A DNA stretch of 64,000 bases from CAZPQK01 sp964588695. Its GTDB lineage: Bacteria > Krumholzibacteriota > Krumholzibacteriia > WVZY01 > JAKEHA01. The stretch is from NCBI GenBank assembly GCA_964588695.1, contig CAZPQK010000004.1:270315-334314 (forward strand), given 5' to 3'. The notes beneath the pieces were generated by a model. That model did not search any database. It saw nothing but the letters and a program-made list of their open reading frames with translations, and was not told the origin of the DNA. Made by a program: the position numbers and the translations under genes. Position 1 is the first letter of the stretch. Each line of letters begins with the position of its first letter. Positions 7,880-17,002 of this stretch are shown piece by piece.

Positions 7880-9127
7880 CTACTCCGCCAGGAGCCCCGA
7901 GACGATCTGGGCGAAAGAGCTAGTGAGGTCGCGATAGTGTTCACCTGTTCCGGGTCCGCTAAAACCGGTGTGGACGTGCCGCACGCGGTGCTGCTTGTCC
8001 AGGAAGATGGTGGTGGGGAACGAGCGGACGCGGTCTAGCTGGCCTAGCGTTGTGGTCGCTTCGGCCTTGTCTGAGTATCCCGCCACTAATAATGGGTATC
8101 CGATATTGTAGCGATCACGAAACTTCTTAACCTGTTCGGTCGCGCGTTCGTCACGAAAGTGTTCGAACATCAGCCCAACAATCTCGACGCCCTTCTTTTT
8201 GTTCTCTCGGTAGAACTCGCTTAGAAAGGCGGCTTCGTCGTGGCAGTTGGGGCACCAACTGCCAGCGATGGTCACCAGCACAACTTTTCCGTCAAAGCGG
8301 CTGTCGGCAAGCGAGACGGTTTTGCCCTTGAGGTCGGGAAAGGAAAACGTAAACGCATCGTTGGCCACGGTGAGTGTGGTCGCCGCGAACGCGTCTTCCA
8401 GCGTCGCGTCTTCGTCGCGTTCCGCTGTCCAGGTTTCATGCCACTTGGTGCCCGACCAGAAGTCACCCGCAAGTGTCCCATCAGCTTGCATGGTTGCGCG
8501 GAACAGAAACGCGTGGGCGCCGTCGAAACAACTTAAGCTCATCACATCGCCGGAAACGTCGCCAGCCAGGTACCGATAGTCGCCGGTTGGGGTCAGAAAT
8601 GTTCCAAACACCAGGCCCCCTTCGCGGCGGAACTCGCCGATGGCAGGCGAAGTGTTGCCGTCGTCATCGCGAAACGTTACCGCCCAGCGACCATCCAGCT
8701 CAAACCCCGACGGCATGGTCGCCGGCTTGAACCAGTAGCCCTGCGCGTATTCTGCGCGAAACGGCATCTCCTGGATGTCGCCGCCGCGCTTGGTCAGTCG
8801 TAGGGATCCCGTTAGTACTCCGTTGTCGATGGTCGCCGCGATTACCGAGTTGAATGCCCCCATGCGAAGTTCCATATTGGTGTCGGTAACGGTTACGTCG
8901 TCGACGGGCACTCGCTCGACCCCGTTAATTAGCACCGCGTCCGGGTTGCGACCATCGGACAGCTCGAACTGAAATCGTAGCGGGCCGCCGGGCAAAGTGA
9001 CCTCGGCCTGCCACACGCCGCGCGGAATTGGGAAGGAGTGCCGTTTGGTGTCGCCGTCGCCCGACGAGCAGCCGCCGATGATCACAACGCCAACCAGTGC
9101 GAATAATGTCCGAAAAATCCAAATCAC
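7880..9127 (-). CDS. TlpA/thioredoxin-like lipoprotein
   Basis: I place the start at GTG 9127, with GGAG 7 nt upstream; the 415-aa product begins with a hydrophobic stretch and the lipobox VIIGGC. The frame stays open to an ATG at 9193, but that would bury the signal sequence. The middle part is an all-beta region without a family I can name. The C-terminal 150 residues are a TlpA-like thioredoxin domain with VTIAGSWCPNCHDEAAFLSE; CPNC is the redox pair. Such membrane-anchored thioredoxins usually reduce periplasmic disulfides, for example in cytochrome c maturation, but no cytochrome genes are nearby. It is divergent from the TPR kinase. Confidence 0.87.
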   Translation of the reverse strand: MIWIFRTLFALVGVVIIGGCSSGDGDTKRHSFPIPRGVWQAEVTLPGGPLRFQFELSDGRNPDAVLINGVERVPVDDVTVTDTNMELRMGAFNSVIAATIDNGVLTGSLRLTKRGGDIQEMPFRAEYAQGYWFKPATMPSGFELDGRWAVTFRDDDGNTSPAIGEFRREGGLVFGTFLTPTGDYRYLAGDVSGDVMSLSCFDGAHAFLFRATMQADGTLAGDFWSGTKWHETWTAERDEDATLEDAFAATTLTVANDAFTFSFPDLKGKTVSLADSRFDGKVVLVTIAGSWCPNCHDEAAFLSEFYRENKKKGVEIVGLMFEHFRDERATEQVKKFRDRYNIGYPLLVAGYSDKAEATTTLGQLDRVRSFPTTIFLDKQHRVRHVHTGFSGPGTGEHYRDLTSSFAQIVSGLLAE

Positions 9128-9193
9128 GTTGCTACTCCGGTGAACTTGAGCGGTCTGGGCGAGGCCGTGGCTTTTGAACCGTGGCCGCTTCAT

Positions 9194-9208
9194 GGTGTAT
9201 CATACACC
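9194..9208. promoter_or_regulatory. 15-bp perfect palindrome upstream of the TPR histidine kinase
   Basis: GGTGTAT-C-ATACACC is perfectly palindromic around a single central base. It lies in the 114-base gap between the divergent lipoprotein and kinase genes, 34 nt before the kinase ATG at 9242. It could be a dimeric repressor site; no regulator is identified. Confidence 0.4.
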
Positions 9209-9241
9209 GTAACTTTAACCCCTGGAACCCCAGAGCAGTTT

Positions 9242-11176
9242 ATGTCGGTCCCATCCCTTGAAGAGCTACGAGCCGCGATCGCGGCCGCCCCGGACAACTC
9301 CACCGAAAAGGTTGACGCGCTACTGGAGTACGGCTGGGTATTCTGGCGTGGCGACACCCACAGCACCCTCGCCGCCAACGAAGAAGCGCTGCAAATTTCG
9401 GAAAAGATTGGCTACGACTACGGTCGCAACCGGGCGATGCAGGCGCTGGCGTGGCAAAAGTTCGGCCGCTCCGATCCAAAGAAAGCCCTCGAGATTGTAA
9501 AAGAGTGCCTGGCGTGGTTCGAAGCACAAGGTGATACGTACGGCATGGGCGAGTCGATTCTTGGCCTGGCGTTCATGTACTGGGGGTTCGGCGATTTCGA
9601 GCGAGGGTTTCAACAAGCCCACCGGGCAGCCGACCTCGCAAAGGAAACCAACAACGACCAGAGTCTGGCGTGGGTTTCGGCAACGCTGGGCGGGTTCTAC
9701 TTTGACTTCAACGACTACGAGCTCTCGCTGGAGTATCAGCGCAAAGCTTACGAGTTGTTCGAGACACTGGGTGATGATTCTGGCGGTGGCCGTGCACTCA
9801 ACGGCATCGGTAACGCGCTGTTTAAGATGGGAAAGGTTGAAGAAGCGCAGGGCTATCAAGACCGCAGCTTGCGAATACATCAACTTAACGAAAACCCCTA
9901 CGGCGAAGCCAAGACGCTCAACGACATCGGCCTGATTTTGCAGGCGCAAGACCGCTGGGAAGAAGCACAGACCGCGCACGAGCAATCGCTTGCGCTGCGC
10001 GAAATGCTCGACTACACGATTGGTATTTCCACCTGTTTGCTAGATTTGGGTGTCGTGCACCTGGCGCTTCGCAACTACGACAAGTGCGAGTCGTATCTCA
10101 ATCGCGCGCTGTACGTTTCCGAACAGATCAACGCGAAACCCAAAATGTGCCGCGCGCACGAACTGTTGTCTCAGCTCTATCGCGACCGCGCGCAGTTCGA
10201 CGTTGCGATCACACATTACGAAAACTTCCATCGGCTTACCGAAGAAGTGTTTAACCAGAATAGTGATCAGCGTCTTAAGTCAATGCGAACCCTGTTTGAG
10301 CTGGAAAACGCGGAGAAAGAAAAAGAGATCGTGCGATTGCGCAATGTCGAGCTGAAGCAGGCCAACGACGAGTTGTCGCAAACGCTGAAGAAGCTCAGCT
10401 CCACGCAGGCGCAGCTGCTGCAGGCGGGAAAGATGGCGGCGCTCGGAAACCTGGTTGCCGGGGTCGCGCACGAAATGAACACACCGCTGGGCGCCATCCT
10501 AAGCTCGGCTGACGGCAACGGCCGCGCCGCTGATCGGCTAAAAGGCGCGGTCGGAAAATCTCCTGAAGACCGTGATGTTGACCGTCTGCTCGACGTGATT
10601 CGTGTGAACTCGACCACTATGCGCGATGGCGCCGAGCGGGTGCAAAAAATTGTCGAAAGCCTGCGCCGTTTCGTGCGGCTGGATGAAGCCGCGTTTCAAC
10701 TCGCCGACATCGAAGAGATGATTTCCAGTACGCTGGTGTTAATCTCCAACGAAATCGCCCCCGAGGTTCGAGTTTGCGAGAACTACGCCAAGGTTCCCGA
10801 GATCTACTGTTATCCCAGCGACCTTAACCAGGTGTTCATGAACATCCTGCTTAATGCGGCGCAAGCAACTCCGGAGAAAGGCGAGATTCACATTACGACT
10901 CGCGCCAATACGGAGAACGTTTTTGTCGAAATTGCCGACACGGGAAGGGGAATCGCCGCAGAAAAGCTCGATCGTTTGTTCGAACCCGGGTTTACTGACA
11001 GTGGGTCAACCGTGCGCATGCGCACCGGCCTGTACACCAGCTACAACATCGTTAGAACTCACTACGGCGAAATAACCGTCGATAGCGAACGGGGAAAGGG
11101 AACCACCTTTACCATCAGGCTGCCGCAACGCCTTGACGAACTCATCGCCAAAGAGGCGAGCAATCTCTCGGGCTAG
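9242..11176 (+). CDS. TPR-repeat sensor histidine kinase, soluble
   Basis: The N-terminal 350 residues form tandem tetratricopeptide repeats (for example AQGYQDRSLRIHQLNENPYG, AQTAHEQSLALREMLDYTIG), followed by a coiled coil (about 355-395) and a kinase core. The H box is AGVAHEMNTPLGAI (His near residue 409), the N box QVFMNILLNAAQATPEKG, and the G boxes are ADTGRGIAAEKLDRLFEPGF and RTGLYTSYNIV. There is no signal peptide or membrane helix, so it senses a cytoplasmic signal or partner protein through the TPRs. ATG 9242 (MSVPSLEEL) is preferred to the upstream ATG at 9140, which would overlap the divergent promoter region. No response regulator is adjacent. It overlaps the convergent flavoprotein gene by 4 nt. 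Confidence 0.88.
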   Translation: MSVPSLEELRAAIAAAPDNSTEKVDALLEYGWVFWRGDTHSTLAANEEALQISEKIGYDYGRNRAMQALAWQKFGRSDPKKALEIVKECLAWFEAQGDTYGMGESILGLAFMYWGFGDFERGFQQAHRAADLAKETNNDQSLAWVSATLGGFYFDFNDYELSLEYQRKAYELFETLGDDSGGGRALNGIGNALFKMGKVEEAQGYQDRSLRIHQLNENPYGEAKTLNDIGLILQAQDRWEEAQTAHEQSLALREMLDYTIGISTCLLDLGVVHLALRNYDKCESYLNRALYVSEQINAKPKMCRAHELLSQLYRDRAQFDVAITHYENFHRLTEEVFNQNSDQRLKSMRTLFELENAEKEKEIVRLRNVELKQANDELSQTLKKLSSTQAQLLQAGKMAALGNLVAGVAHEMNTPLGAILSSADGNGRAADRLKGAVGKSPEDRDVDRLLDVIRVNSTTMRDGAERVQKIVESLRRFVRLDEAAFQLADIEEMISSTLVLISNEIAPEVRVCENYAKVPEIYCYPSDLNQVFMNILLNAAQATPEKGEIHITTRANTENVFVEIADTGRGIAAEKLDRLFEPGFTDSGSTVRMRTGLYTSYNIVRTHYGEITVDSERGKGTTFTIRLPQRLDELIAKEASNLSG

Positions 11177-12414
11177 CGAGGTTTGCCCAGCAGTCGCAAG
11201 AACGTTAGCGGAGAAACCAGGCGTCGACGCTGTGAGACACCGTCTTCGGTGGTCATGCTTTGAAACCAACGCAATACTTCCGGGTGAGCTGCGCCGCGAC
11301 CAATGAGGAAGTTGATTGCCGGCCCCCATTGCGCCATCGTGCGAAGACGATAATGTAACTTAAGTTCGTCGCGATCTACGGCCGCCCACATTCGTCGTGG
11401 GTAGTCGCTTAAGTCCAACACATTCGCGGTGCTCGCCGCTGTGGCTGCGGCTTTTTCGGCAATCACTTGAGCCGCGACGTGCGCCGCGCACATTGCGTTG
11501 CCGATACCTTCGCCAGAAAACGGATCTACCAGACCAGCCGCGTCACCCACCATTAAGAACCCGCGTCCCGCGATGGTTCGCGAGAAGTCGGGCGTAGGCA
11601 AGTTCCAGCCGTGGATGTCGCCGACCTGATCGGCGCGCTCGAAGCGGTCACGAAAGCGGGGCGAGGCCACTACGCGCTCATGCACAAACCGAAGTCGCTC
11701 GCCTTGGGCTTTCATGCGACCATGCACCATCCCGAGCCCAACGTTGGCGATACCGTCGCCGGTAGGGAAGATCCAGAGAAACCCGGGAAGTGAATCTTTT
11801 ACGTAGTGAACCTCCACCGTCTGGGGGGCGACGTCGAGGTTTCTGTAGTATGCACGCGTTGCCACCCACCACTTGGACGAATGGCGATAGCTATCCAGCT
11901 TGCGGGAGACTATGGAGTTAAAACCATCGGCGCCGACAACCGCGCGCGCGAAAACATCGCGCGTCCTGGCATTGTGGAGTACGCGAACCCCTACGACCGT
12001 ATCGCCACTACGTATCAGATCAGTGACATTAGCTTCTTGCCAGGTCTCACAAGTTCTTGCCGCCGCGTCCCAAAGCACGTTGTCAAAGATCTCGCGACGA
12101 CACACCATGTGTGGTTGGTCGGGCGTGCGCTCGGGGTTAAGGTCAACAAACAAGTTGGTGCCATCGGGCGACCCCAGGACGGCTGCACCGATGGGTTCGT
12201 GCGGGACCAACTCGAAAGCATCGATCAATCCCAAGTCGCGCAAGTAGCCCACGGCCTTGCGAGCGATCGCGTCGCCGCAAATCTTGTCGCGGGGAAACCG
12301 GCGTTTGTCCAGCAGTAACACCTTAAGCCCCGCGCGAGCCGCGTACAGCGCGGTCGTTGCACCTGCGGGGCCGCCGCCGACAATCACGACATCATATGCG
12401 GGTCGCGCGCACAT
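11173..12414 (-). CDS. Geranylgeranyl-reductase-family FAD-dependent oxidoreductase
   Basis: The 413-aa protein starts YDVVIVGGGPAGATTALYAA, an FAD-binding GxGxxG motif, with the downstream FPRDKICGDAI that marks the geranylgeranyl reductase (GGR) family. The second FAD motif is MVGDAAGLVDPFSGEGIGNA. Family members reduce double bonds in isoprenoid chains of lipids, quinones or chlorophylls, and the substrate cannot be read from the sequence. The ATG overlaps the crcB stop codon (TGATG), so translation is coupled to the fluoride channel gene upstream, a pairing with no obvious metabolic logic. The 3' end overlaps the convergent kinase gene by 4 nt. Confidence 0.88.
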   Translation of the reverse strand: MCARPAYDVVIVGGGPAGATTALYAARAGLKVLLLDKRRFPRDKICGDAIARKAVGYLRDLGLIDAFELVPHEPIGAAVLGSPDGTNLFVDLNPERTPDQPHMVCRREIFDNVLWDAAARTCETWQEANVTDLIRSGDTVVGVRVLHNARTRDVFARAVVGADGFNSIVSRKLDSYRHSSKWWVATRAYYRNLDVAPQTVEVHYVKDSLPGFLWIFPTGDGIANVGLGMVHGRMKAQGERLRFVHERVVASPRFRDRFERADQVGDIHGWNLPTPDFSRTIAGRGFLMVGDAAGLVDPFSGEGIGNAMCAAHVAAQVIAEKAAATAASTANVLDLSDYPRRMWAAVDRDELKLHYRLRTMAQWGPAINFLIGRGAAHPEVLRWFQSMTTEDGVSQRRRLVSPLTFLRLLGKPR

Positions 12415-12806
12415 CAGACCGATCGCACCACCGCAATGCCAGCGAACACGGCTCCGACACCAACGATAACCTGTAACAGCACATTAATACCGGCGCGCGC
12501 GCTGTGGCCGTCGCGCAGCATTGCGGCGGTTTCGTTGCCGAATGCGGAAAACGTTGTGAAACCGCCGAGCAAGCCGACTAAAAGGAACAGTACCCAAGGC
12601 GTCGTCGTCGATGTTTTGCCCACCGCCCACGCTCCAAAGGCGCCGACGGCAAAGCAGCCAATCAGGTTCACTGCAAGGGTACCGATTGGAAAGCCCCAAA
12701 CGATGCTTGTGCGTTGGGTGGCCAGCGAAACAGCGTAGCGTAGCACGGAGCCGACGAAACCACCGGCTCCCACCCACAAGAGATGATGAACGGCGAATTT
12801 TTCCAT
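12414..12806 (-). CDS. crcB: CrcB/Fluc fluoride ion channel
   Basis: This 130-aa protein has four membrane helices. GTLAVNLIGCFAVG holds the Asn of the fluoride pore and GLLGGFTTFSAF the phenylalanine/TM3-break motif of Fluc channels. These are dual-topology dimers that export fluoride. I use the ATG at 12806 (MEKFAVHHLLWVGAGGF), which gives the usual family N-terminus; an in-frame ATG at 12824 adds six residues. I looked for a fluoride riboswitch in the short upstream region and saw none. It is the first gene of a two-gene unit with the flavoprotein gene. Confidence 0.93.
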   Translation of the reverse strand: MEKFAVHHLLWVGAGGFVGSVLRYAVSLATQRTSIVWGFPIGTLAVNLIGCFAVGAFGAWAVGKTSTTTPWVLFLLVGLLGGFTTFSAFGNETAAMLRDGHSARAGINVLLQVIVGVGAVFAGIAVVRSV

Positions 12807-12921
12807 GCGGCAAGGATAGCGCATCGCACGCCAGCCGGGGGCACTTTTGCGCGATAAATCCCTTTAGCCATTACCGCGCGTGGTCGATAACTCGGTGAGC
12901 CCGCGTTGCGGGGAGCAATTC

Positions 12922-13962
12922 ATGACCACGACCATCGAAACCGAAACAATCACACGCGGCGGTACCCGCAAAGAAGACGCCGCGACGCTGATCGCGCGAA
13001 TTCGCGACGGAAAGGCCAGCGGTCGGTCGGCTGACCTCCGTGGAGCGAATCTGGCGGGGTGCGATTTGTCGCAGTTGGACCTCAGCGCGGCCAACTTTGA
13101 TGATGCGGATCTTAGCCGAGCCAACATGGCGGGTACGCGATTATTCAAAGCGTCGCTCGAAAACGCCAACCTTGCGGGCGCCGACCTGACGGGAGCGGAA
13201 CTGACGGGTGCCAATCTGCGCGGTGCAGTTATGGAAAGTGCGCGGTTGGCGAACGCCGGGTTGGGATCGGCCGACCTGAAGGGTGCGAGCCTGTTTCGCG
13301 CGGCGCTTGACGAGGCCGCGATCAGTAAGTCAAACCTGAAGGGCGCGGACTTGCGTGCGGCGTCGCTTAAGAACGTACGTTTGCGCGAATCGGACCTTAC
13401 CAACGTGGACGCCGCCAACGCTGATCTTAGCGGCGTTGACCTAACCGACAGCACAGTCGCGGGCGCTAACTTTCTGCACGTCGACTTACGGCAGGCCAAA
13501 CTTCGCGGGGTGCGAGGATTCGAAAAGGCTGGATGGATTGGGGTCGACGTCGGTGACATAAACTTTGCGGGCGCATACAGCTTGCGGCGCTTTATTATCG
13601 ACCAGAACTATCTGCAGGAGTTTCGGGAGCGCAGTCGGTGGTCGGGCTATGTTTATTGGTTCTGGAAGGCCACCAGTGACTGCGGCCGTAGCGCGAGTTT
13701 GTGGTGTGCGTGGATCGCAGCGCTCGTGGTTGGTTTCGCGGCCGCGTACATGCAATTGGAAATGTCATGGGGGCCGGGGCAGTCGTGGGTGACGGCGCTC
13801 TACTACAGCGTGGTGACGGTCACAACGCTTGGTTATGGCGACATTCTTCCGCTATCGAAGGCGGCGCAAGTTGTGGCCACCATACAAGTTATCTTTGGCT
13901 ACGTCATGTTGGGCGGGTTGTTGTCGATTCTTAGCAACAAGATGGCGCGCCGCGGCGAATAG
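12922..13962 (+). CDS. Pentapeptide-repeat protein fused to a two-helix potassium channel
   Basis: Residues about 37-221 are tandem pentapeptide repeats of the A(D/N)LxX type (ADLRGANLAG, ANLAGADLTG), which fold as a right-handed quadrilateral beta-helix. They are followed by a linker and a two-helix ion-channel unit: helix 1 LWCAWIAALVVGFAAAYM, the pore helix and selectivity filter TVTTLGYGD (residues about 299-307), and helix 2 AAQVVATIQVIFGYVMLGG. The TTLGYGD filter predicts potassium selectivity. ATG 12922 has GGGGAG upstream and is preferred to the in-frame GTG at 12880. The beta-helix should sit in the cytoplasm as an N-terminal gate or anchor. The stop overlaps the region of the HDOD gene start. 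Confidence 0.9.
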   Translation: MTTTIETETITRGGTRKEDAATLIARIRDGKASGRSADLRGANLAGCDLSQLDLSAANFDDADLSRANMAGTRLFKASLENANLAGADLTGAELTGANLRGAVMESARLANAGLGSADLKGASLFRAALDEAAISKSNLKGADLRAASLKNVRLRESDLTNVDAANADLSGVDLTDSTVAGANFLHVDLRQAKLRGVRGFEKAGWIGVDVGDINFAGAYSLRRFIIDQNYLQEFRERSRWSGYVYWFWKATSDCGRSASLWCAWIAALVVGFAAAYMQLEMSWGPGQSWVTALYYSVVTVTTLGYGDILPLSKAAQVVATIQVIFGYVMLGGLLSILSNKMARRGE

Positions 13963-13976
13963 TGAAGGGGAGTCAA

Positions 13977-14819
13977 GTGGGACTGAAACTTTTTCGATCA
14001 TCCAGCAAGCCCCAGGACGCGCTTGTGCAAGCCGTTGCGGACTACGAACTACCGTCATTTCCCGACGCGGCCATGAACGTTCTGTCGCTACTGCGCGATG
14101 CCAGTGCTTCGGGCGATACCATTGCCGCCGAAATCGAACTCGATCCCAACATGCACATTCAGGTATTGCGAGTGGTTAACTCCGCCGCCTATGGGTTGTC
14201 CACCGAAGTTACCAACGTGCAGCACGCGGTCGCGCTTTTAGGTAACGCGCAGATAGAAGCGCTGGTTACCGCACTTGCAGTGGCCAGCACCGTACCCACG
14301 GGTGAGTCGGCGGGCTTCGACATCTCCCGCTTCTGGCGAGTAGCTTGTGAGCGCGGCGCGGTGGCGCGGGCGCTTGCCTCCGGTGCGCGCTTGCGCGGCG
14401 GCGGCGACGCTTTTACAAGTGGGCTGTTGCAGGACGTCGGGTTGCCGGTATTGGCCGAAGTCAAGGGTAGCGAGTTTGTTGACTTGTATCATCGTTATCT
14501 GGAAAACCGCGACGACGACTTGATTGCCATGGAGCGCGAAGCGTTTGGCATAGACCACGCAGAAGTTGGCGGGATGGTAGCACAGGCGTGGGGATTACCC
14601 GAGACGTTGGTAACGACGATTCGCGATCATCACCTGCCGGTCGACATCGACAGTCCGCATTTGGTTGCACACTTGGTGAGTGTTCTCGAAGGCGCAGACG
14701 ACCGCCATGCGCTTACCGAAAAAACGGTAGCGCTCTTGGGCAAGTCACACGACGAATGGAATAATGTGTTTGCCGAAGCACTTGAATCTGCCGACGCCCT
14801 GTTCGGCGTGTTTCACTAA
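13977..14819 (+). CDS. HDOD-domain protein
   Basis: The 280-aa protein carries an HDOD domain (PSFPDAAMNVLSLLRD, IELDPNMHIQVLRVVNSAAYGL, VQHAVALLGNAQIEALV), a catalytically degenerate relative of HD phosphohydrolases used in bacterial signalling and stress or motility control. I choose GTG 13977 because AGGGGAG (13966-13972) lies 4 nt upstream; a GTG at 13962 is also in frame and overlaps the channel stop. Either way the gene is tightly coupled to the upstream channel gene. The 3' end overlaps the convergent AIM24-like gene by 4 nt. Confidence 0.87.
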   Translation: MGLKLFRSSSKPQDALVQAVADYELPSFPDAAMNVLSLLRDASASGDTIAAEIELDPNMHIQVLRVVNSAAYGLSTEVTNVQHAVALLGNAQIEALVTALAVASTVPTGESAGFDISRFWRVACERGAVARALASGARLRGGGDAFTSGLLQDVGLPVLAEVKGSEFVDLYHRYLENRDDDLIAMEREAFGIDHAEVGGMVAQAWGLPETLVTTIRDHHLPVDIDSPHLVAHLVSVLEGADDRHALTEKTVALLGKSHDEWNNVFAEALESADALFGVFH

Positions 14820-15607
14820 CCGTCGCCGTCTAACAGGTCGCCGAGTCCGCCAAGAATCGATCCTTCGCCCTGACGGCGGCCGCCACCCGAAGGTGCTTGT
14901 GCCAGAATGCGGTCAGCGAGTCGAGCGAAAGGCAAGCTTTGCAACATCACTTTGCCGTGGCCACGAAGCGTCGCCAGAAACAAACCTTCGCCACCAAAGA
15001 ACATCGACTTAAGTCCACCAGCGCGCTCGATGTTGTACTCCACCGACTCGTCAAACGCCACCAGGCACCCGGTGTCAACGCGTAGGGTCTCGCCCTTGAG
15101 CTCGCGCGTCACTACAGTGCCTCCTGCGTGGACAAACGCCATGCCGTCGCCGTCCAGGCGCTGCAGGATGAAACCTTCACCGCCAAAGAAGCCGGTCCCC
15201 AGCTTGCGTTGAAATGCGATACCCAACTTGGTGCCGAACGCCGCGCACAGGAAAGCATCCTTCTGGCAAAGCAAGCTGCCCGGGATTTCTGAAAGGTTGA
15301 TGGGAATGATCTTGCCGGGGTAGGGAGCGGCAAATGCAACGCGCGATTTTCCCTGGCCGGTATGTGTGAAGTGCGTCATGAACAGCGACTCACCGGTTAG
15401 CACTCGCTTGCCCACGTTTAGCAGCTTGCCCATGAGTCCCTGGTCGGCCGTAGAGCCGTCGCCCATTTTGGCTTCGAACGAAATCCCGGGTTCCATGTAG
15501 TTCATTGCACCCGCTTCGGCGATAACGGTCTCGCCGGGGTCTAGCTCGATTTCGACGATCTGCATGTCGTCGCCGAATATTTCGTAGTCGATTTCGTGGC
15601 TTGGCAT
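14816..15607 (-). CDS. TIGR00266/AIM24-family protein
   Basis: This 263-aa protein matches the TIGR00266 (AIM24, formerly DUF124) beta-sandwich family along its length: VEIELDPGETVIAEAGAMNY, GESLFMTHFTH, GGEGFILQRLDGDGMAFVHA and the Gly-rich C-terminal tail. Bacterial members form trefoil-like trimers of unclear function, and a mitochondrial relative supports cristae organisation. The start is fixed by GGAGGACAC directly before the ATG. It is a single-gene unit, convergent with the HDOD gene. Confidence 0.9.
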   Translation of the reverse strand: MPSHEIDYEIFGDDMQIVEIELDPGETVIAEAGAMNYMEPGISFEAKMGDGSTADQGLMGKLLNVGKRVLTGESLFMTHFTHTGQGKSRVAFAAPYPGKIIPINLSEIPGSLLCQKDAFLCAAFGTKLGIAFQRKLGTGFFGGEGFILQRLDGDGMAFVHAGGTVVTRELKGETLRVDTGCLVAFDESVEYNIERAGGLKSMFFGGEGLFLATLRGHGKVMLQSLPFARLADRILAQAPSGGGRRQGEGSILGGLGDLLDGDG

Positions 15608-15691
15608 GTGTCCTCCGTTTTATGTCTGTACCAATTCTACTGCCGATTATTCACGCCCATCGGCTGGTCCGCAACCCACAATCGGGGGTTG

Positions 15692-17002
15692 CTACTCGTC
15701 TTCGGTCGGGATGGTTTTACCGTGCGGATCACGCGCCTCGGCAACCGACTCGGCCAGGTCGCGACGCATAGCGTCGTCGGTGACGTGCTCCAGCATATGA
15801 GCGGTTGGGTGAACGTGGTCAGCCGGCAGGTTCAAATACTGATGCAGAAAGGACTCCCACAGGCGATGGGTTCGAATGAGCATGCGAGCTTCGGTCCGAC
15901 CGTCGTCGGTTAAGATCAGGCGCCCCTGATTGCCAGTAACTTTGCCGTTCTGACGCAGTTGCCGTACCGCGAGCCATCGGGCAATCGGGTTGACTTGCAG
16001 ACCCGCGTCCATTGCGGCCGCTGGCAATGAAACCGTATGGCTAGCGTCAAGTTCTTCGAGTCGGTACAGAAGCCCAAGCACGTCTTCGCGAATCACCCGC
16101 AACGTCACTCGGGTACGGTTGAGTACCGCCGAAAGCAATCCGTGGCGTGGCGCAAAGATCCAGGCCAGCACAAATAGTATCCCCGCGGTGAACGCAATCA
16201 TTCCCGACGTAATCGTGTCACCCATGCCCAACGCCGACGGAATGGTGATGGCGCCAATGTGTCCCATCGCCGCAGCGATCGCACCGACGACGACACTTAG
16301 CGCAATCATCACCCCGAACTTGTCGGTCAACAGGTAGGCGGTGGCGGCGGGCACCACCAACATCGCGATTACCAGAATACTCCCCACGGTTTCAAACGCC
16401 GATACTGTGGTCGCGGCGGTCATTGTCATTAGCAGATAGTGCATCAGGCGTGCGTTGACACCAACGGTTGTCGCCAGAGCAGGGTCAAACGCGCTTATTT
16501 TGAACTCTTTAAAGAACAACAGCAGGACAATCAGGTTGGCTGCAAACATTCCGCCGTTAATTAGCACTGCCCGCGGAACCTTCCAGCCAAACACGGTTAC
16601 TTCGTCGGTGGCCGCGGTAATAATGTCGCCATACAAAACACAACCGGGGTCGAGGTCCACTGCATCTAATGCGCGCCGGATCAGTACCAGGCCCAGTGCG
16701 AACAGAATGGTGAATACAACACCCATCGCGGTGCCGCTGTCGGTTTTACCAAGCTTCTTTACCCACTCCACCAAGAAAGCCGTTAGAACACCGATGACGG
16801 CGGCACCGATAAACATCGGCAGCGGTTCGCGGCTCTGGGTAATCAAAAACGCAATCGCAAGTCCCGGCAGCACTGTATGGCTGATGGCATCGCCCATCAT
16901 GCTCATGCGACGCAACACCAGTATGGCGCCGGGAATCGCGCAGGCGCCGGCGCATAGGACGCCAATCACGATGGTCCACGTGTCTAGGGGATACCACGTC
17001 AT
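15692..17002 (-). CDS. Mn/Zn ABC transporter permease fused to a C-terminal MntR/DtxR-like domain (second permease)
   Basis: Residues 1-285 form an ABC-3 family metal permease of eight or nine helices (RRMSMMGDAISHTVLPGLA is the family signature; ITIPSALGMGDT ends the core). Residues about 295-436 are cytoplasmic and resemble the DNA-binding wing plus metal-binding/dimerisation domain of MntR/DtxR: RLILTDDGRTEARML, then THRLWESFL and HMLEHV. The His of HRLWE and the Glu-His of LEH correspond to MntR H77, E102 and H103; the E99 position is His here. At 436 aa it is about 150 longer than a plain permease. It overlaps the first permease gene by 4 nt. The tail may sense cytoplasmic metal, which is inference. 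Confidence 0.88.
   Translation of the reverse strand: MTWYPLDTWTIVIGVLCAGACAIPGAILVLRRMSMMGDAISHTVLPGLAIAFLITQSREPLPMFIGAAVIGVLTAFLVEWVKKLGKTDSGTAMGVVFTILFALGLVLIRRALDAVDLDPGCVLYGDIITAATDEVTVFGWKVPRAVLINGGMFAANLIVLLLFFKEFKISAFDPALATTVGVNARLMHYLLMTMTAATTVSAFETVGSILVIAMLVVPAATAYLLTDKFGVMIALSVVVGAIAAAMGHIGAITIPSALGMGDTITSGMIAFTAGILFVLAWIFAPRHGLLSAVLNRTRVTLRVIREDVLGLLYRLEELDASHTVSLPAAAMDAGLQVNPIARWLAVRQLRQNGKVTGNQGRLILTDDGRTEARMLIRTHRLWESFLHQYLNLPADHVHPTAHMLEHVTDDAMRRDLAESVAEARDPHGKTIPTEDE

Noticed and set aside
12807..12921. Possible fluoride riboswitch before crcB
   Set aside because: The conserved pseudoknot elements of the crcB motif are not present.
15671..15692. Hairpin GCAACCC/GGGTTGC at the end of the metal permease gene
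   Set aside because: No T run on either strand and it overlaps the stop codon, so I do not call it a terminator.
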